Assembly (NCBI GenBank): GCA_947453965.1
Contig: CANGIQ010000017.1
Coordinates: forward strand, 1 to 59,719
DNA: 59,719 nucleotides
DNA from: Comamonadaceae bacterium
GTDB lineage: Bacteria; Pseudomonadota; Gammaproteobacteria; Burkholderiales; Burkholderiaceae_C
Direction: 5' to 3'
The notes below the pieces were generated by a model. That model saw nothing but the letters and a program-made list of their open reading frames with translations, was not told where the DNA came from and searched no databases. The translations under genes were made by a program, and so were the position numbers. Numbering within the stretch: the stretch's first letter is position 1; every line of letters begins with the position of its first letter. Positions 1 to 8,212 of this stretch are shown piece by piece.

Positions 1-1220
1 TGGGCAAAGACCCCTTGGAAGTGCGCAAGCTCAACCTCTACAAAGACCCCGCCATCAGCGGCACGCCCGACACCATGACCACCCAATACAACCAGCTCAT
101 CGAAGACTGGGTGGGTGACAAGGTGATCGCGCAGGTCGAGCAAGAATCGAAATACGCTGAGCGCCGTGCTCAGGTGCAAGCCTTCAACGCCAAGAGCAAA
201 ACCCGCAAGCGCGGCATTGCTTTGGTACCCTTGAAGTTCGGCATCAGCTTCACGGCCACCCACCTGAACCAAGGCGGCGCGCTGCTGGTGGTTTACATGG
301 ACGGCTCGGTCAGCTGCAACCACGGCGGCACCGAAATGGGCCAGGGCCTCAACACCAAGATGGCGCAGGTGTGCGCTGACGGTCTGGGCATCAGCGTGGA
401 CCATGTGCGCATCACGGCGACTGATTCGCAAAAAGTGCCCAACGCGTCGGCCACGTCTGCTTCGAGCGGCGCCGACATCAACGGCGCAGCCATCATGAAT
501 GCGACGGCGCAAATGCGCGAGCGCTTGAAGCCCGTGGCGGCCCGCATGTTGGGCTGTGCCGAAGGCGATGTGACCTTTGCGAACAACGAAGTGTATGGTG
601 GCGGCAAATCCGTCAAATGGGCTGACGTGACCAAGCAAGCCTGGCTCGACCGCGTGGGCTTGTCGGTGACCGGTTTCTACATGACGCCCGAAATCAAATA
701 CGACTTCACCACCCTCAATGGCCGTGCCTTCTATTACTACTGCTACGGCGCTGCCGTGAGCGAAGTGGAAATCGACACCCGCACCGGCGAGTGGTGGCTC
801 AAGGCCGTGGACATCGTGCACGACGTGGGCCGCAGCATCAACCCTGCGCTCGACAAAGGCCAGATCGAAGGCGCCTACATCCAAGGCATGGGCTGGCTCA
901 CCATGGAAGAGTGCATTTGGGACAAGAAGGGCAAGCTGCTCACGCACGGCCCCAGCACCTACAAAATTCCAGTGGCCGGCGATGTGCCTGAGCACTTCAA
1001 GGTTTCGTTGTTCGACAACGCTAACTTGAAACCCACACCGTTCAACAGCAAGGCCACCGGCGAGCCACCGTTGATGCTCGGCTTGTCCGCATTCTTCGCC
1101 TTGCGCGATGCGGTGGCTGCCAGTGCCGACCACAAGGCGGTGGTGTACATGGATGCGCCCGCCACGCCCGAGCGCATCTTGATGGCCTGCGAAGCGGCCA
1201 AGGCGAAGGCAGCGGCTTAA
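1..1220 (+). CDS. xdhB: Xanthine dehydrogenase molybdopterin-binding subunit (C-terminal part, cut by window edge)
   Basis: The large subunit of xanthine dehydrogenase oxidises hypoxanthine to xanthine and urate at a molybdenum cofactor in the cytoplasm. The reading frame is open from base 3, so the start lies outside the window and about 400 C-terminal residues remain. The visible stretch opens with GKDPLEVRKLN, typical of the family, and contains the cofactor-binding segment with GTEMGQGLNTK and the SATSASSGAD run, then the KATGEPPLMLG segment that carries the catalytic glutamate near the C-terminus. xdhC follows 28 bases downstream in the same direction, which is the standard xdhABC order. 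puuD, which consumes urate, lies about 5.8 kb further on. Family identity is secure. Confidence 0.95.
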   Translation, partial: GKDPLEVRKLNLYKDPAISGTPDTMTTQYNQLIEDWVGDKVIAQVEQESKYAERRAQVQAFNAKSKTRKRGIALVPLKFGISFTATHLNQGGALLVVYMDGSVSCNHGGTEMGQGLNTKMAQVCADGLGISVDHVRITATDSQKVPNASATSASSGADINGAAIMNATAQMRERLKPVAARMLGCAEGDVTFANNEVYGGGKSVKWADVTKQAWLDRVGLSVTGFYMTPEIKYDFTTLNGRAFYYYCYGAAVSEVEIDTRTGEWWLKAVDIVHDVGRSINPALDKGQIEGAYIQGMGWLTMEECIWDKKGKLLTHGPSTYKIPVAGDVPEHFKVSLFDNANLKPTPFNSKATGEPPLMLGLSAFFALRDAVAASADHKAVVYMDAPATPERILMACEAAKAKAAA

Positions 1221-1248
1221 GCGCTGCTGCGTTTCGCACCAAGCTTTT

Positions 1249-2049
1249 GTGCCACGCCACACCGCTGAAGTTTTGAACCAACTCCAACATGCCGAGGGTG
1301 TGTTGGTGTCGGTCGACAGCGTGCAGGGCTCGGGCCCACGCGAGGTGGGGGCATGGATGGCGGTGTTCCCGCAGACCGTGGTCAACACCATTGGTGGTGG
1401 GCATCTAGAGTTTCAGGCCATCACAGAAGCGCGTGCTTTGTTGATGCGCGAAGACAACGCACTCACCACCCGCTACGCACTCGGCCCCGCCTTAGGCCAA
1501 TGCTGCGGCGGTGTGGTGCATTTGAAGTTTGAACGCATCTGTGCTGCGGATGTGCCTGTACTCAAACAGCGCTTGCTCGCCCGTGGTCAGCCCCTTGCCC
1601 TGTTTGGCGGTGGTCATGTGGGCCGTGCCTTGGTGAATGTGCTCAGCACCTTGCCCTACAACGTGCAGTGGATTGACAGCCGCGACGAAATTTTTCCTGC
1701 GCAACTGCCACCCAATGTGGTGTGCGAATACTCCGACCCTGTGCAAGCTGCTGTGGCCGATGTGCCCAGTGGCGCAAGCGTGCTCATCATGAGCTTCAGC
1801 CATGCGGAAGATTTGGATGTGGTGGCTGCGTGTTTGCAACGCCAACGCCTGCAAGGCGATTTGAAATTCGTTGGCCTGATTGGAAGCAAAACCAAATGGG
1901 CCACTTTCCAGCACCGCCTGGAAGCACGCGGCTTCACCCCCCAAGAACTGGCCTTCATCACCTGCCCGATTGGCGTGGAGGGCATCATCGGTAAAGAGCC
2001 CGAGGTGATCGCGGTGTCGGTGGCCGCCCAGTTGTTGCAGCAGCGCTGA
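1249..2049 (+). CDS. xdhC: Xanthine dehydrogenase accessory protein XdhC
   Basis: XdhC binds molybdenum cofactor, helps convert it to the sulfurated form and inserts it into XdhB; it is not a subunit of the mature enzyme. The 266-residue protein has the N-terminal XdhC/CoxI domain with the conserved GQCCGG motif near residue 85 and a C-terminal Rossmann-like domain (GGGHVGRAL near residue 122, GLIGSKTKW near 205, CPIGVEGI near 243). The start is a GTG; no in-frame ATG lies close upstream. It ends three bases before the stop of the convergent LysR gene. XdhC-like proteins also serve formate dehydrogenases (FdsC), and no separate fdsC is seen at the formate dehydrogenase locus here. Confidence 0.93.
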   Translation: MPRHTAEVLNQLQHAEGVLVSVDSVQGSGPREVGAWMAVFPQTVVNTIGGGHLEFQAITEARALLMREDNALTTRYALGPALGQCCGGVVHLKFERICAADVPVLKQRLLARGQPLALFGGGHVGRALVNVLSTLPYNVQWIDSRDEIFPAQLPPNVVCEYSDPVQAAVADVPSGASVLIMSFSHAEDLDVVAACLQRQRLQGDLKFVGLIGSKTKWATFQHRLEARGFTPQELAFITCPIGVEGIIGKEPEVIAVSVAAQLLQQR

Positions 2050-2052
2050 CGT

Positions 2053-2934
2053 TCAGTCTTTCATGATGTTGCGCATCAGCGCACGCACTTTGCCCAGCAG
2101 TGGCGGTTCGCTGCGTGAGGCAATGGTGACCAAGCCAAAACGCGCATTCGCGTTCAATGTCGGCGTGATGGGCAGCTCCACCAAATCGGGTGCAGACGCT
2201 CGAATCGCCAGCACCACCGCATCGCTGGTGCGTGCAACGTCCAACAAGCTTGAAATTTCTTCGCAGCGCAAATTCACCAACTGATCGGGATGGGCGCTGG
2301 GTCCAAAGCGCTCCATCAAAATGCGCGCCACCTCATCGCTCAAAGGGGTGGAGGCGATGGGGTAGTCGCGCAGCAGGGCAAAGGGCACGCTGCGTTTTTT
2401 GGCCAGTGGGTGGCCCGGGCGGCACATGAAAGCGCCTGCCATTTCTTGCAAAGCCTCGACCTTCAAATCTGCTGAGGGTTGGAGTGAGCGGATGTCCAAA
2501 ACCAAAGCGTCTAACAAGCGATCTCGCAGGGCTTGCACCAGCAGCGTGGTGCTACCACGCGAAATATCGATGTGGGCCTGCGGGTGTTCGGTGGCCATCA
2601 GCATCAGCAGGGGGGTCATCAACATCGCACCGGGTCCCGAACCCAGGCCCACGCGCAATGGACCGATCTCGCCTTGCTGCAATCGCCGACTGGTTTGACG
2701 CAACTCGTTGGCTTCGTCCACCAAAATGCGGGCGCGCTGCACGATGTGGGTGCCAAAAGGGGTGAGCTCGTTCTTGCGGCCTACGCGGTCAAACAAAGGC
2801 GACCCTAATTCGTCTTCCAGCGCTTTGATGCTGCGGCTCAGGGCCGGTTGCGTGAGATGGAGCTTGCTCGCCGACTGACTGAATGAGCCGCTGGTGGCCA
2901 ATTCGATCAAATGCTTGAGTTGAACCAGAGTCAT
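2053..2934 (-). CDS. LysR-family transcriptional regulator
   Basis: A 293-residue LysR regulator with an N-terminal winged helix-turn-helix (residues about 1-60, LTQPALSRSIKALEDELG) and a C-terminal periplasmic-binding-like effector domain. It is divergent from the Bug binding protein and amidohydrolase genes, with an AT-rich 111-base spacer carrying dyad repeats, so it probably controls that pair and itself. The effector is unknown; a carboxylic acid or acylated amino acid bound by the Bug protein is a reasonable guess. It converges on xdhC with a three-base gap. Confidence 0.9.
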   Translation of the reverse strand: MTLVQLKHLIELATSGSFSQSASKLHLTQPALSRSIKALEDELGSPLFDRVGRKNELTPFGTHIVQRARILVDEANELRQTSRRLQQGEIGPLRVGLGSGPGAMLMTPLLMLMATEHPQAHIDISRGSTTLLVQALRDRLLDALVLDIRSLQPSADLKVEALQEMAGAFMCRPGHPLAKKRSVPFALLRDYPIASTPLSDEVARILMERFGPSAHPDQLVNLRCEEISSLLDVARTSDAVVLAIRASAPDLVELPITPTLNANARFGLVTIASRSEPPLLGKVRALMRNIMKD

Positions 2935-2948
2935 GGCATATCCAATCT

Positions 2949-2984
2949 ATGCATAAAAGTTATACAAAATTGCATAAAAATGCA
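2949..2984. promoter_or_regulatory. Probable LysR operator region
   Basis: The spacer between the divergent LysR and Bug genes is AT-rich and holds two copies of a TGCATAAAA element. The second forms an inverted repeat, TGCAT (2971-2975), AAAA, ATGCA (2980-2984). LysR regulators usually bind interrupted dyads in exactly this position. Assignment is by position and symmetry only. Confidence 0.4.
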
Positions 2985-3045
2985 TTGGACATTATAGAAA
3001 TCGGTTTTTAGGATGCAGCCATAACAACCATTTTGGAGACAAGAC

Positions 3046-4032
3046 ATGTCACATTCACTCAACCGCTGGGCCGCTTTGTTGAGCGGTTTGTTTTTGGCGG
3101 GCGCAGTCTGCGCCCAAAGCTATCCCAACAAACCTGTCACCTTGATGGTGCCTTACCCCGCCGGCGGTTTGTCGGATGTGATTGCCCGCACGGTGAACAA
3201 CACCTTGTCCAAGAACCTGGGCCAACCCGTGATTGTGGAAAACCTGGGCGGCGCCAGCGGTTCGATCGCAGCACAAAAAGTGTTGAATGCACCGGCCGAT
3301 GGTCAGATCATTTTTCAAGGCTCACCCAATGAATTGATCTTGGCGCCTTTGGCGATTTCGGCCGTCAAGTTCAAGAGCGAAGACTTCCGTTTGGTGCAAA
3401 TGATTGCCACGGCCCAAATCGGCTTTTTGGCGCGCAAGGAATTGCCCGTCAACAACGTGGATGAGTTTTTGGACTACGCCCGCAAAGAAGCGCAAGCAGG
3501 CCGCCCCATCACCTACGCCAGCGTGGGCCCTGGCTCGTTCTACCACCTGCTGGGTGAGCATCTGTCCAAAGTGACGAATATTCCCATGACGCATGTGCCC
3601 TACAAAGGTGCGGCACCCGCCAACCAAGATTTGTTGGGTGGTCAGGTGGATATTTTCTTGGCACCGTTTGGCAAAGCCTATGACGAGTTGCAAAAGCAAG
3701 GCAAGCTCAAAGTCTTGGCCATGCTCAACAGCGAGCGCTTGGAGTCGGTCAAAGACTATCCCGCCATCACCGAGAGCAAATCCTTGAAGAACTTCACCTT
3801 CAGCATCTGGACGGGTTATTTTGTGAAAAAAGAAACGCCTGAGCCCGTGGTGCAAGTGATTCACAAAGCCATCACCGATTCATTGGCCGATCCTGCCGTG
3901 CGTGCCGGCATGGATGCCAACAGCCAATTGGTGGCCAAGCCTTTGTCGCTGCAAGCGGTCGGCAAAGCCTATGTGGATGGCACCGCGCAGTTCCGCGCCA
4001 TTGCCAAGTCGATCAACTTGCAGCCCCAGTGA
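3046..4032 (+). CDS. Bug-type TTT-family periplasmic solute-binding protein
   Basis: A 328-residue periplasmic binding protein of the Bug/TctC family, which captures carboxylates and similar solutes. A signal peptide is clear: positive N-terminus, hydrophobic core, cleavage expected after VCA at residue 23. The family signature YPAGGLSDVIAR sits near residue 40, followed by VENLGGASGSIAA and the HVPYKGAAPANQDLLGGQVD segment. GGAGAC lies just upstream of the ATG as a ribosome site. No TctA/TctB membrane genes are nearby, as is usual for orphan Bug proteins in Burkholderiales. The amidohydrolase begins two bases after its stop, so the two are co-translated and probably share a substrate. Confidence 0.93.
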   Translation: MSHSLNRWAALLSGLFLAGAVCAQSYPNKPVTLMVPYPAGGLSDVIARTVNNTLSKNLGQPVIVENLGGASGSIAAQKVLNAPADGQIIFQGSPNELILAPLAISAVKFKSEDFRLVQMIATAQIGFLARKELPVNNVDEFLDYARKEAQAGRPITYASVGPGSFYHLLGEHLSKVTNIPMTHVPYKGAAPANQDLLGGQVDIFLAPFGKAYDELQKQGKLKVLAMLNSERLESVKDYPAITESKSLKNFTFSIWTGYFVKKETPEPVVQVIHKAITDSLADPAVRAGMDANSQLVAKPLSLQAVGKAYVDGTAQFRAIAKSINLQPQ

Positions 4033-4033
4033 T

Positions 4034-5209
4034 ATGACGTATTTGCGTGATGCCCTGACTGAGCGTGTGGGTGAGTTCATCCAACTGCGCCGCGACATTC
4101 ACCAGCACCCCGAGCTGGCATTTGAAGAACACCGCACCTCCGACTTGGTGGCTGCCAAGCTCGAGAGCTGGGGCTATGCGGTGCACCGCGGCTTGGGCGG
4201 TACCGGCGTGGTGGGCACCTTGAAGCGCGGCAACAGCGCGCGCACCTTGGGTTTGCGTGCCGACATGGATGCGCTGCCGATTCAAGAGGCCACAGGCGCA
4301 GCGTGGGCCAGCGTCAAACCCGGGCTGATGCACGCCTGCGGTCATGATGGCCACACCGCCATGTTGTTGGCCGCAGCCAAAACCCTGTCGCAAGACGTGG
4401 CGTTTGATGGCACCTTGAATTTGATTTTCCAGCCCGCCGAAGAAGGTGGCGGTGGTGCCGTGCGCATGATGGCCGATGGTCTGTTTGAGCAACACCCATG
4501 TGATGCGGTGTTTGCCATGCACAACATGCCCGGCACGCCGGTGGGTCACTTTGTGTTTCGCGATGGCGCTGCCATGGCGTCGAGCGATTACGTCACCATC
4601 CGCGTGCACGGCACGGGCGGGCACGGCGCCATGCCGCATCGCGCGGCGGACCCGTTGGTGGCAGCAGCGTCCATCGTGATGGCCTTGCAAACTGTGGTGT
4701 CGCGCAATGTCGATCCGCTGCACACGGCAGTGGTCACGGTCGGTGCTTTGCATGCCGGCCAAGCCAACAATGTGATTCCCGCCTTGGCGACCTTGGAGCT
4801 GAGCGTGCGCTCGCTCGACCCCGAGGTGCGCCGCTTGTTGGAGCAGCGCATCAAAGCCTTGGTGGCTGCCCAGGCCGAGAGCTTTGGTGTCACGGCGGAG
4901 GTGGATTGGCGCCCAGGTTATTGCGTGTTGGTCAATTCAGTGGATGAAACCAATTTCGCGCGCCAAGTTGCGCTCGACCTAGTCGGGCCTGAGCGCGTCA
5001 CCTTGCACGGCCCCGCACTGACAGGCAGTGAAGACTTTGCCTTCATGCTCGAACAAATACCCGGCAGCTATTTGCTCATTGGCAATGGCGACGGGGACTC
5101 TGCCGGGGCGTGCATGGTGCACAACCCGGGTTACGATTTCAATGACGACAACATTGCCACTGGCGCCGCCTACTGGGTGGCGCTTGTGCAGAAGTTTTTC
5201 GCCCATTAG
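4034..5209 (+). CDS. M20-family amidohydrolase (HipO/AbgB/ILR1 type)
   Basis: A 391-residue zinc-dependent amidohydrolase that splits N-acyl amino acids such as hippurate or acetyl-amino acids. Visible family motifs are LRADMDALPI near residue 75, the metal ligands in MHACGHDGHTAML near 100, the catalytic pair in QPAEEGGGGA near 135, the dimerisation lid (residues about 180-290) and the C-terminal metal ligand in GSEDFAFM. An upstream extension of the frame overlaps the Bug gene and is not family-like, so the ATG one base after that gene's stop codon is the start. Substrate is not determinable from sequence; the partner Bug protein suggests an imported N-acylated or amide compound. Confidence 0.92.
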   Translation: MTYLRDALTERVGEFIQLRRDIHQHPELAFEEHRTSDLVAAKLESWGYAVHRGLGGTGVVGTLKRGNSARTLGLRADMDALPIQEATGAAWASVKPGLMHACGHDGHTAMLLAAAKTLSQDVAFDGTLNLIFQPAEEGGGGAVRMMADGLFEQHPCDAVFAMHNMPGTPVGHFVFRDGAAMASSDYVTIRVHGTGGHGAMPHRAADPLVAAASIVMALQTVVSRNVDPLHTAVVTVGALHAGQANNVIPALATLELSVRSLDPEVRRLLEQRIKALVAAQAESFGVTAEVDWRPGYCVLVNSVDETNFARQVALDLVGPERVTLHGPALTGSEDFAFMLEQIPGSYLLIGNGDGDSAGACMVHNPGYDFNDDNIATGAAYWVALVQKFFAH

Positions 5210-5246
5210 AATGATTTGAAATTCACTCGACCTTGTGTCGACGTGT

Positions 5247-5445
5247 GATCGGGAGAGACTGCCAACGCCACCGCGTGCTGGGCAGCGCCGAAGGAGCAAC
5301 CGCCCCGGAAACTCTCAGGCAAAAGGACCGGTCACATGCTTCATCTCTGAAGAGCTGCTGGCGCATTCGTCCGCCAGTGCACCGAAGGAGCAAGCAAACA
5401 CCTTGTGCTGTTTGTGAATCTCTCAGGTCAAGATACAGAGGGGGC
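5247..5445 (+). promoter_or_regulatory. Tandem glycine riboswitch
   Basis: Two consecutive glycine aptamers are recognisable in the leader of the DadA-type gene. Aptamer 1 opens at GGGAGAGACTGCC (5251) and carries the core GCCGAAGGAGCAA and the closing ACTCTCAGGCAAAAGGACC (ending near 5331). Aptamer 2 opens at CATCTCTGAAGAG (about 5341), repeats the core CACCGAAGGAGCAAGC and closes with TCTCTCAGGTCAAGATACAGAGG near 5443. These are the hallmark conserved segments of the gcvT-type RNA. A perfect 8-bp hairpin (5451-5458 with 5464-5471, loop GGCTT) follows and may be part of the expression platform. The start codon lies about 65 bases downstream of aptamer 2. Known glycine riboswitches of this form usually switch genes on when glycine is abundant. 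Confidence 0.93.
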
Positions 5446-5510
5446 GCATTGAGCACGCGGCTTGCGTGCTCGGCGCTTACACCCCTCGACGTATTGAAAG
5501 CTCAATTTCC

Positions 5511-6770
5511 ATGAAAACAATTGCTGTCATTGGTGGCGGTATCACCGGCGTGACCACGGCCTACGCTTTGGTCAAACGCGGCTTTGCCGTGACCTTGTTC
5601 GAACGTCATCGCTACGCCGCGATGGAAACCTCGTTTGCCAACGGTGGCCAGCTCTCGGCCTCCAACGCCGAAGTCTGGACCCACTGGTCCACCATCCTCA
5701 AAGGCCTGAAGTGGATGCTCAAAAGCGATGCACCGCTCTTGGTCAACCCTGCACCGACTTGGCACAAACTCTCGTGGTTTGCCGAGTTCATCGCGGCCAT
5801 GCCCCATTACGAGCGCAACACCGTGGAGACCGCGCGCTTGGCCGTGGCGGCCCGTCAGCACCTGTTTGCCTGGGCGCAAGAAGAGGGCATCGACTTCGAC
5901 CTCAAAAAAGAAGGCATCTTGCACATTTACCGCGACAAAAAAGGCTTTGACCATGCGGGCTATGTCTCGACCTTGTTGGCCAAAGGCGGTTTGCCACGCC
6001 GTGCGGTCACGCCAGCGGAGATGAAAGCCATCGAGCCCACGCTGGCAGGCACCTACTACGGTGGTTATTTCACCGAAAGCGACTCGACGGGTGACATTCA
6101 CAAGTTCACCAACGGCTTGGCCGCTGCGGCTGCACGTTTGGGTGTGCGCACCTTGTACGGCCAAGATGTGACATCGGTACAAAGTAACGGGCAGCAAGCC
6201 GTGATCACCGTGGCCCAAGAAGATGCAGCGCCCAGTGTTCACACCTTCGACGGGGTGGTGGTGTGTGCTGGCGTCGCCAGCCGCGACTTTGCGGCGCAGT
6301 TGGGCGACCGGGTGAATATTTATCCCGTCAAGGGCTACTCCATCACCGTCAACTTGAACGACGAAGAAAGCCAGCTCGGTGCCCCCACGGTGAGCTTGCT
6401 CGACGATGAGACCAAGCTGGTCACCAGCCGTTTAGGCCTCAACCGCTTCCGCGTCGCGGGCACGGCTGAATTCAACGGCGTGGACCGCGACATCCGGGCT
6501 GACCGCATTCGTCCGCTGGTTGCTTGGGTCGAGCAGTGCTTCCCCCGCATCAACACCCGCTCGGTGGTGCCATGGGCGGGTTTGCGCCCCATGATGCCCA
6601 ACATGATGCCGCGTGTGGGCTGTGGCAAAGCGGCCAATGTGTTCTACAACACCGGCCACGGCCATTTGGGCTGGACCCTGTCTGCCGTGACCGCCGACAT
6701 GGTGGGGAATGTGGTGGCCGAGTCTGCAGCGCAAACAGTGCAAGTGACGGGGACGTTGCAAACTGCTTGA
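5511..6770 (+). CDS. dadA: FAD-dependent D-amino acid dehydrogenase (DadA family), glycine-riboswitch controlled
   Basis: A 419-residue flavoprotein of the DAO superfamily. The FAD-binding glycine motif GGGITG is at residues 8-13, followed by an acidic residue at the end of the second strand (LFERH) and the C-terminal flavin segment NTGHGHLGWTLS. DadA enzymes oxidise D-amino acids to 2-oxo acids and ammonia and pass electrons to the respiratory chain. An in-frame GTG upstream would overlap the riboswitch expression platform; the ATG is preferred because the Rossmann fold begins immediately after it. Control by a glycine riboswitch suggests glycine itself, or a D-amino acid metabolised through glycine, is the physiological substrate; glycine oxidase (ThiO-like) activity is the main alternative. 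Confidence 0.85.
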   Translation: MKTIAVIGGGITGVTTAYALVKRGFAVTLFERHRYAAMETSFANGGQLSASNAEVWTHWSTILKGLKWMLKSDAPLLVNPAPTWHKLSWFAEFIAAMPHYERNTVETARLAVAARQHLFAWAQEEGIDFDLKKEGILHIYRDKKGFDHAGYVSTLLAKGGLPRRAVTPAEMKAIEPTLAGTYYGGYFTESDSTGDIHKFTNGLAAAAARLGVRTLYGQDVTSVQSNGQQAVITVAQEDAAPSVHTFDGVVVCAGVASRDFAAQLGDRVNIYPVKGYSITVNLNDEESQLGAPTVSLLDDETKLVTSRLGLNRFRVAGTAEFNGVDRDIRADRIRPLVAWVEQCFPRINTRSVVPWAGLRPMMPNMMPRVGCGKAANVFYNTGHGHLGWTLSAVTADMVGNVVAESAAQTVQVTGTLQTA

Positions 6771-6780
6771 TGTGATGGAC

Positions 6781-6820
6781 GCAAAAGCCATGTCACGGCG
6801 TGGCTTTTGCTAGGGTTTTT
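6781..6820 (+). terminator. Rho-independent terminator after dadA
   Basis: A perfect 10-bp stem, GCAAAAGCCA (6781-6790) with TGGCTTTTGC (6801-6810), extended by two more pairs and followed by TAGGGTTTTT. It lies 10 bases after the dadA stop. Confidence 0.8.
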
Positions 6821-6854
6821 CCGAGACTTGCCTGCTTGGCTTGGCGACAAAAAT

Positions 6855-6862
6855 TGTATACA
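6855..6862. promoter_or_regulatory. Palindromic operator-like site upstream of puuD
   Basis: The perfect palindrome TGTATACA, in the context TTGTATACAC, lies about 125 bases upstream of the puuD start. It resembles the core recognised by several GntR/FCD regulators. No GntR gene is present in the window, so this is suggestive only. Confidence 0.3.
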
Positions 6863-6985
6863 CTTCGTGTCACCTGTCGCAGCGGAGCAGGCCTTGGTGT
6901 CAAGGCTTTGTTCGCGACCCTCGTGTTGTTCACAGCGCCCGCAGTGGTGAACAGCAAACATTGAATCAGTGACTGAGGTCTCGAC

Positions 6986-8203
6986 ATGGACGCATATTTT
7001 TTAGACTGGGCCAACCTGCTGTTGCGTTGGGTTCACGTCATCACCGCCATCGCATGGATTGGCTCCTCGTTCTACTTTGTCTTTTTGGACAACAACCTCA
7101 TCAAACCCAATTCCCCCGACTTGCTGGAAAAAGGCGTCGACGGTGCCATGTGGGCGGTGCACGGCGGTGGTTTTTACAACCCCCAAAAATACATGGTGGC
7201 ACCCAAGAAGATTCACACCAAGCTGCACTGGTTCTATTGGGAAAGCTACTCCACCTGGCTCACCGGCTTTGGTTTGTTCACCGTGCTGTACCTGTGGAAT
7301 GCGGGCACCTTCTTGATTGACAAGTCGTTGATGGACTGGTCGCCTGCGGCGGCCATCACCGCTGCGTTGAGTTTCTTGGTCGCCTTTTGGCTGATTTACG
7401 ACGCCGTGTGCCGCATGTTTGGTTTCCGTGAAAACGGCGAGCGCATTGTGGCCCTCAGCATGATTGTGGTGGTGGCGTTTGCCGCCTGGCTGTCGTGCCA
7501 GTTGTTTGCCGGTCGCGCGGCCTTCCTGCTGGTGGGCGCGATGATTGCCACCGCCATGAGTGCCAATGTGTTCTTCTGGATCATTCCGGGCCAACGCAAG
7601 GTGGTGGCGGCCATGACCTCTGGCGTGGCGATGGACCCCAAAGAGTTGGCCACGCACGGCAAGCGCGGCAAGCAGCGCAGCGTGCACAACACTTATTTCA
7701 CCCTGCCCGTTATCTTTGCGATGCTGAGCAACCACTACAGCTTCTTGTACACCCACAAGCACCATTGGATCATCCTGGTGATGATGATGTTGGCGGGCGC
7801 CTTGATCCGCCAGTTCTTTGTGCAGCGCCATGGCTACCACCTGGGCCGCGCCAAGAACCCGCTGCCCTTTGCGGTGGCTGGCGTGGTGATTTTGCTCAGT
7901 GTGATTGTGTGGATGCGCCCCGAACCTACGAGCACGGCCCCTGCTGCCGTGAATGCCACGCCCGTCACTTACGCCGAAGTCAGTCAAGTGTTCGCGCAGC
8001 GCTGCTACATGTGCCATGGCGAACAGGTGCAAATGAAAAATGTGCGCTTTGACACCGCTGATGGCGTCAAACAACACGCCTTGGGCATTTACCAACAAGC
8101 GGTGGTGACCAAGCAAATGCCCATGAACAACGCCACGGGCATCACCGAAGACGAGCGTGCGTTGATCAAGCGTTGGTACGAAGCGGGTGCCGCGGTGAAG
8201 TAA
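6986..8203 (+). CDS. puuD: Membrane urate hydroxylase PuuD with C-terminal cytochrome c domain
   Basis: PuuD is an integral membrane urate oxidase that converts urate to 5-hydroxyisourate and sends the electrons to the respiratory chain instead of to oxygen. The 405-residue protein starts with the family N-terminus (ITAIAWIGSSFYF near residue 19), has about eight hydrophobic segments up to residue 310, and ends in a class I cytochrome c domain with the haem motif CYMCH at residues 340-344 and a methionine-rich KQMPMNN segment suited to axial ligation. It acts directly after xanthine dehydrogenase, whose genes close the left edge of this window. No hydroxyisourate hydrolase or OHCU decarboxylase gene is present in the window. 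modA starts nine bases after the stop. Confidence 0.93.
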   Translation: MDAYFLDWANLLLRWVHVITAIAWIGSSFYFVFLDNNLIKPNSPDLLEKGVDGAMWAVHGGGFYNPQKYMVAPKKIHTKLHWFYWESYSTWLTGFGLFTVLYLWNAGTFLIDKSLMDWSPAAAITAALSFLVAFWLIYDAVCRMFGFRENGERIVALSMIVVVAFAAWLSCQLFAGRAAFLLVGAMIATAMSANVFFWIIPGQRKVVAAMTSGVAMDPKELATHGKRGKQRSVHNTYFTLPVIFAMLSNHYSFLYTHKHHWIILVMMMLAGALIRQFFVQRHGYHLGRAKNPLPFAVAGVVILLSVIVWMRPEPTSTAPAAVNATPVTYAEVSQVFAQRCYMCHGEQVQMKNVRFDTADGVKQHALGIYQQAVVTKQMPMNNATGITEDERALIKRWYEAGAAVK

Positions 8204-8212
8204 CCGTTGCAT

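Noticed and set aside
5233..5514. Short frames in the leader of dadA
   Set aside because: The bases are explained by the tandem glycine riboswitch.
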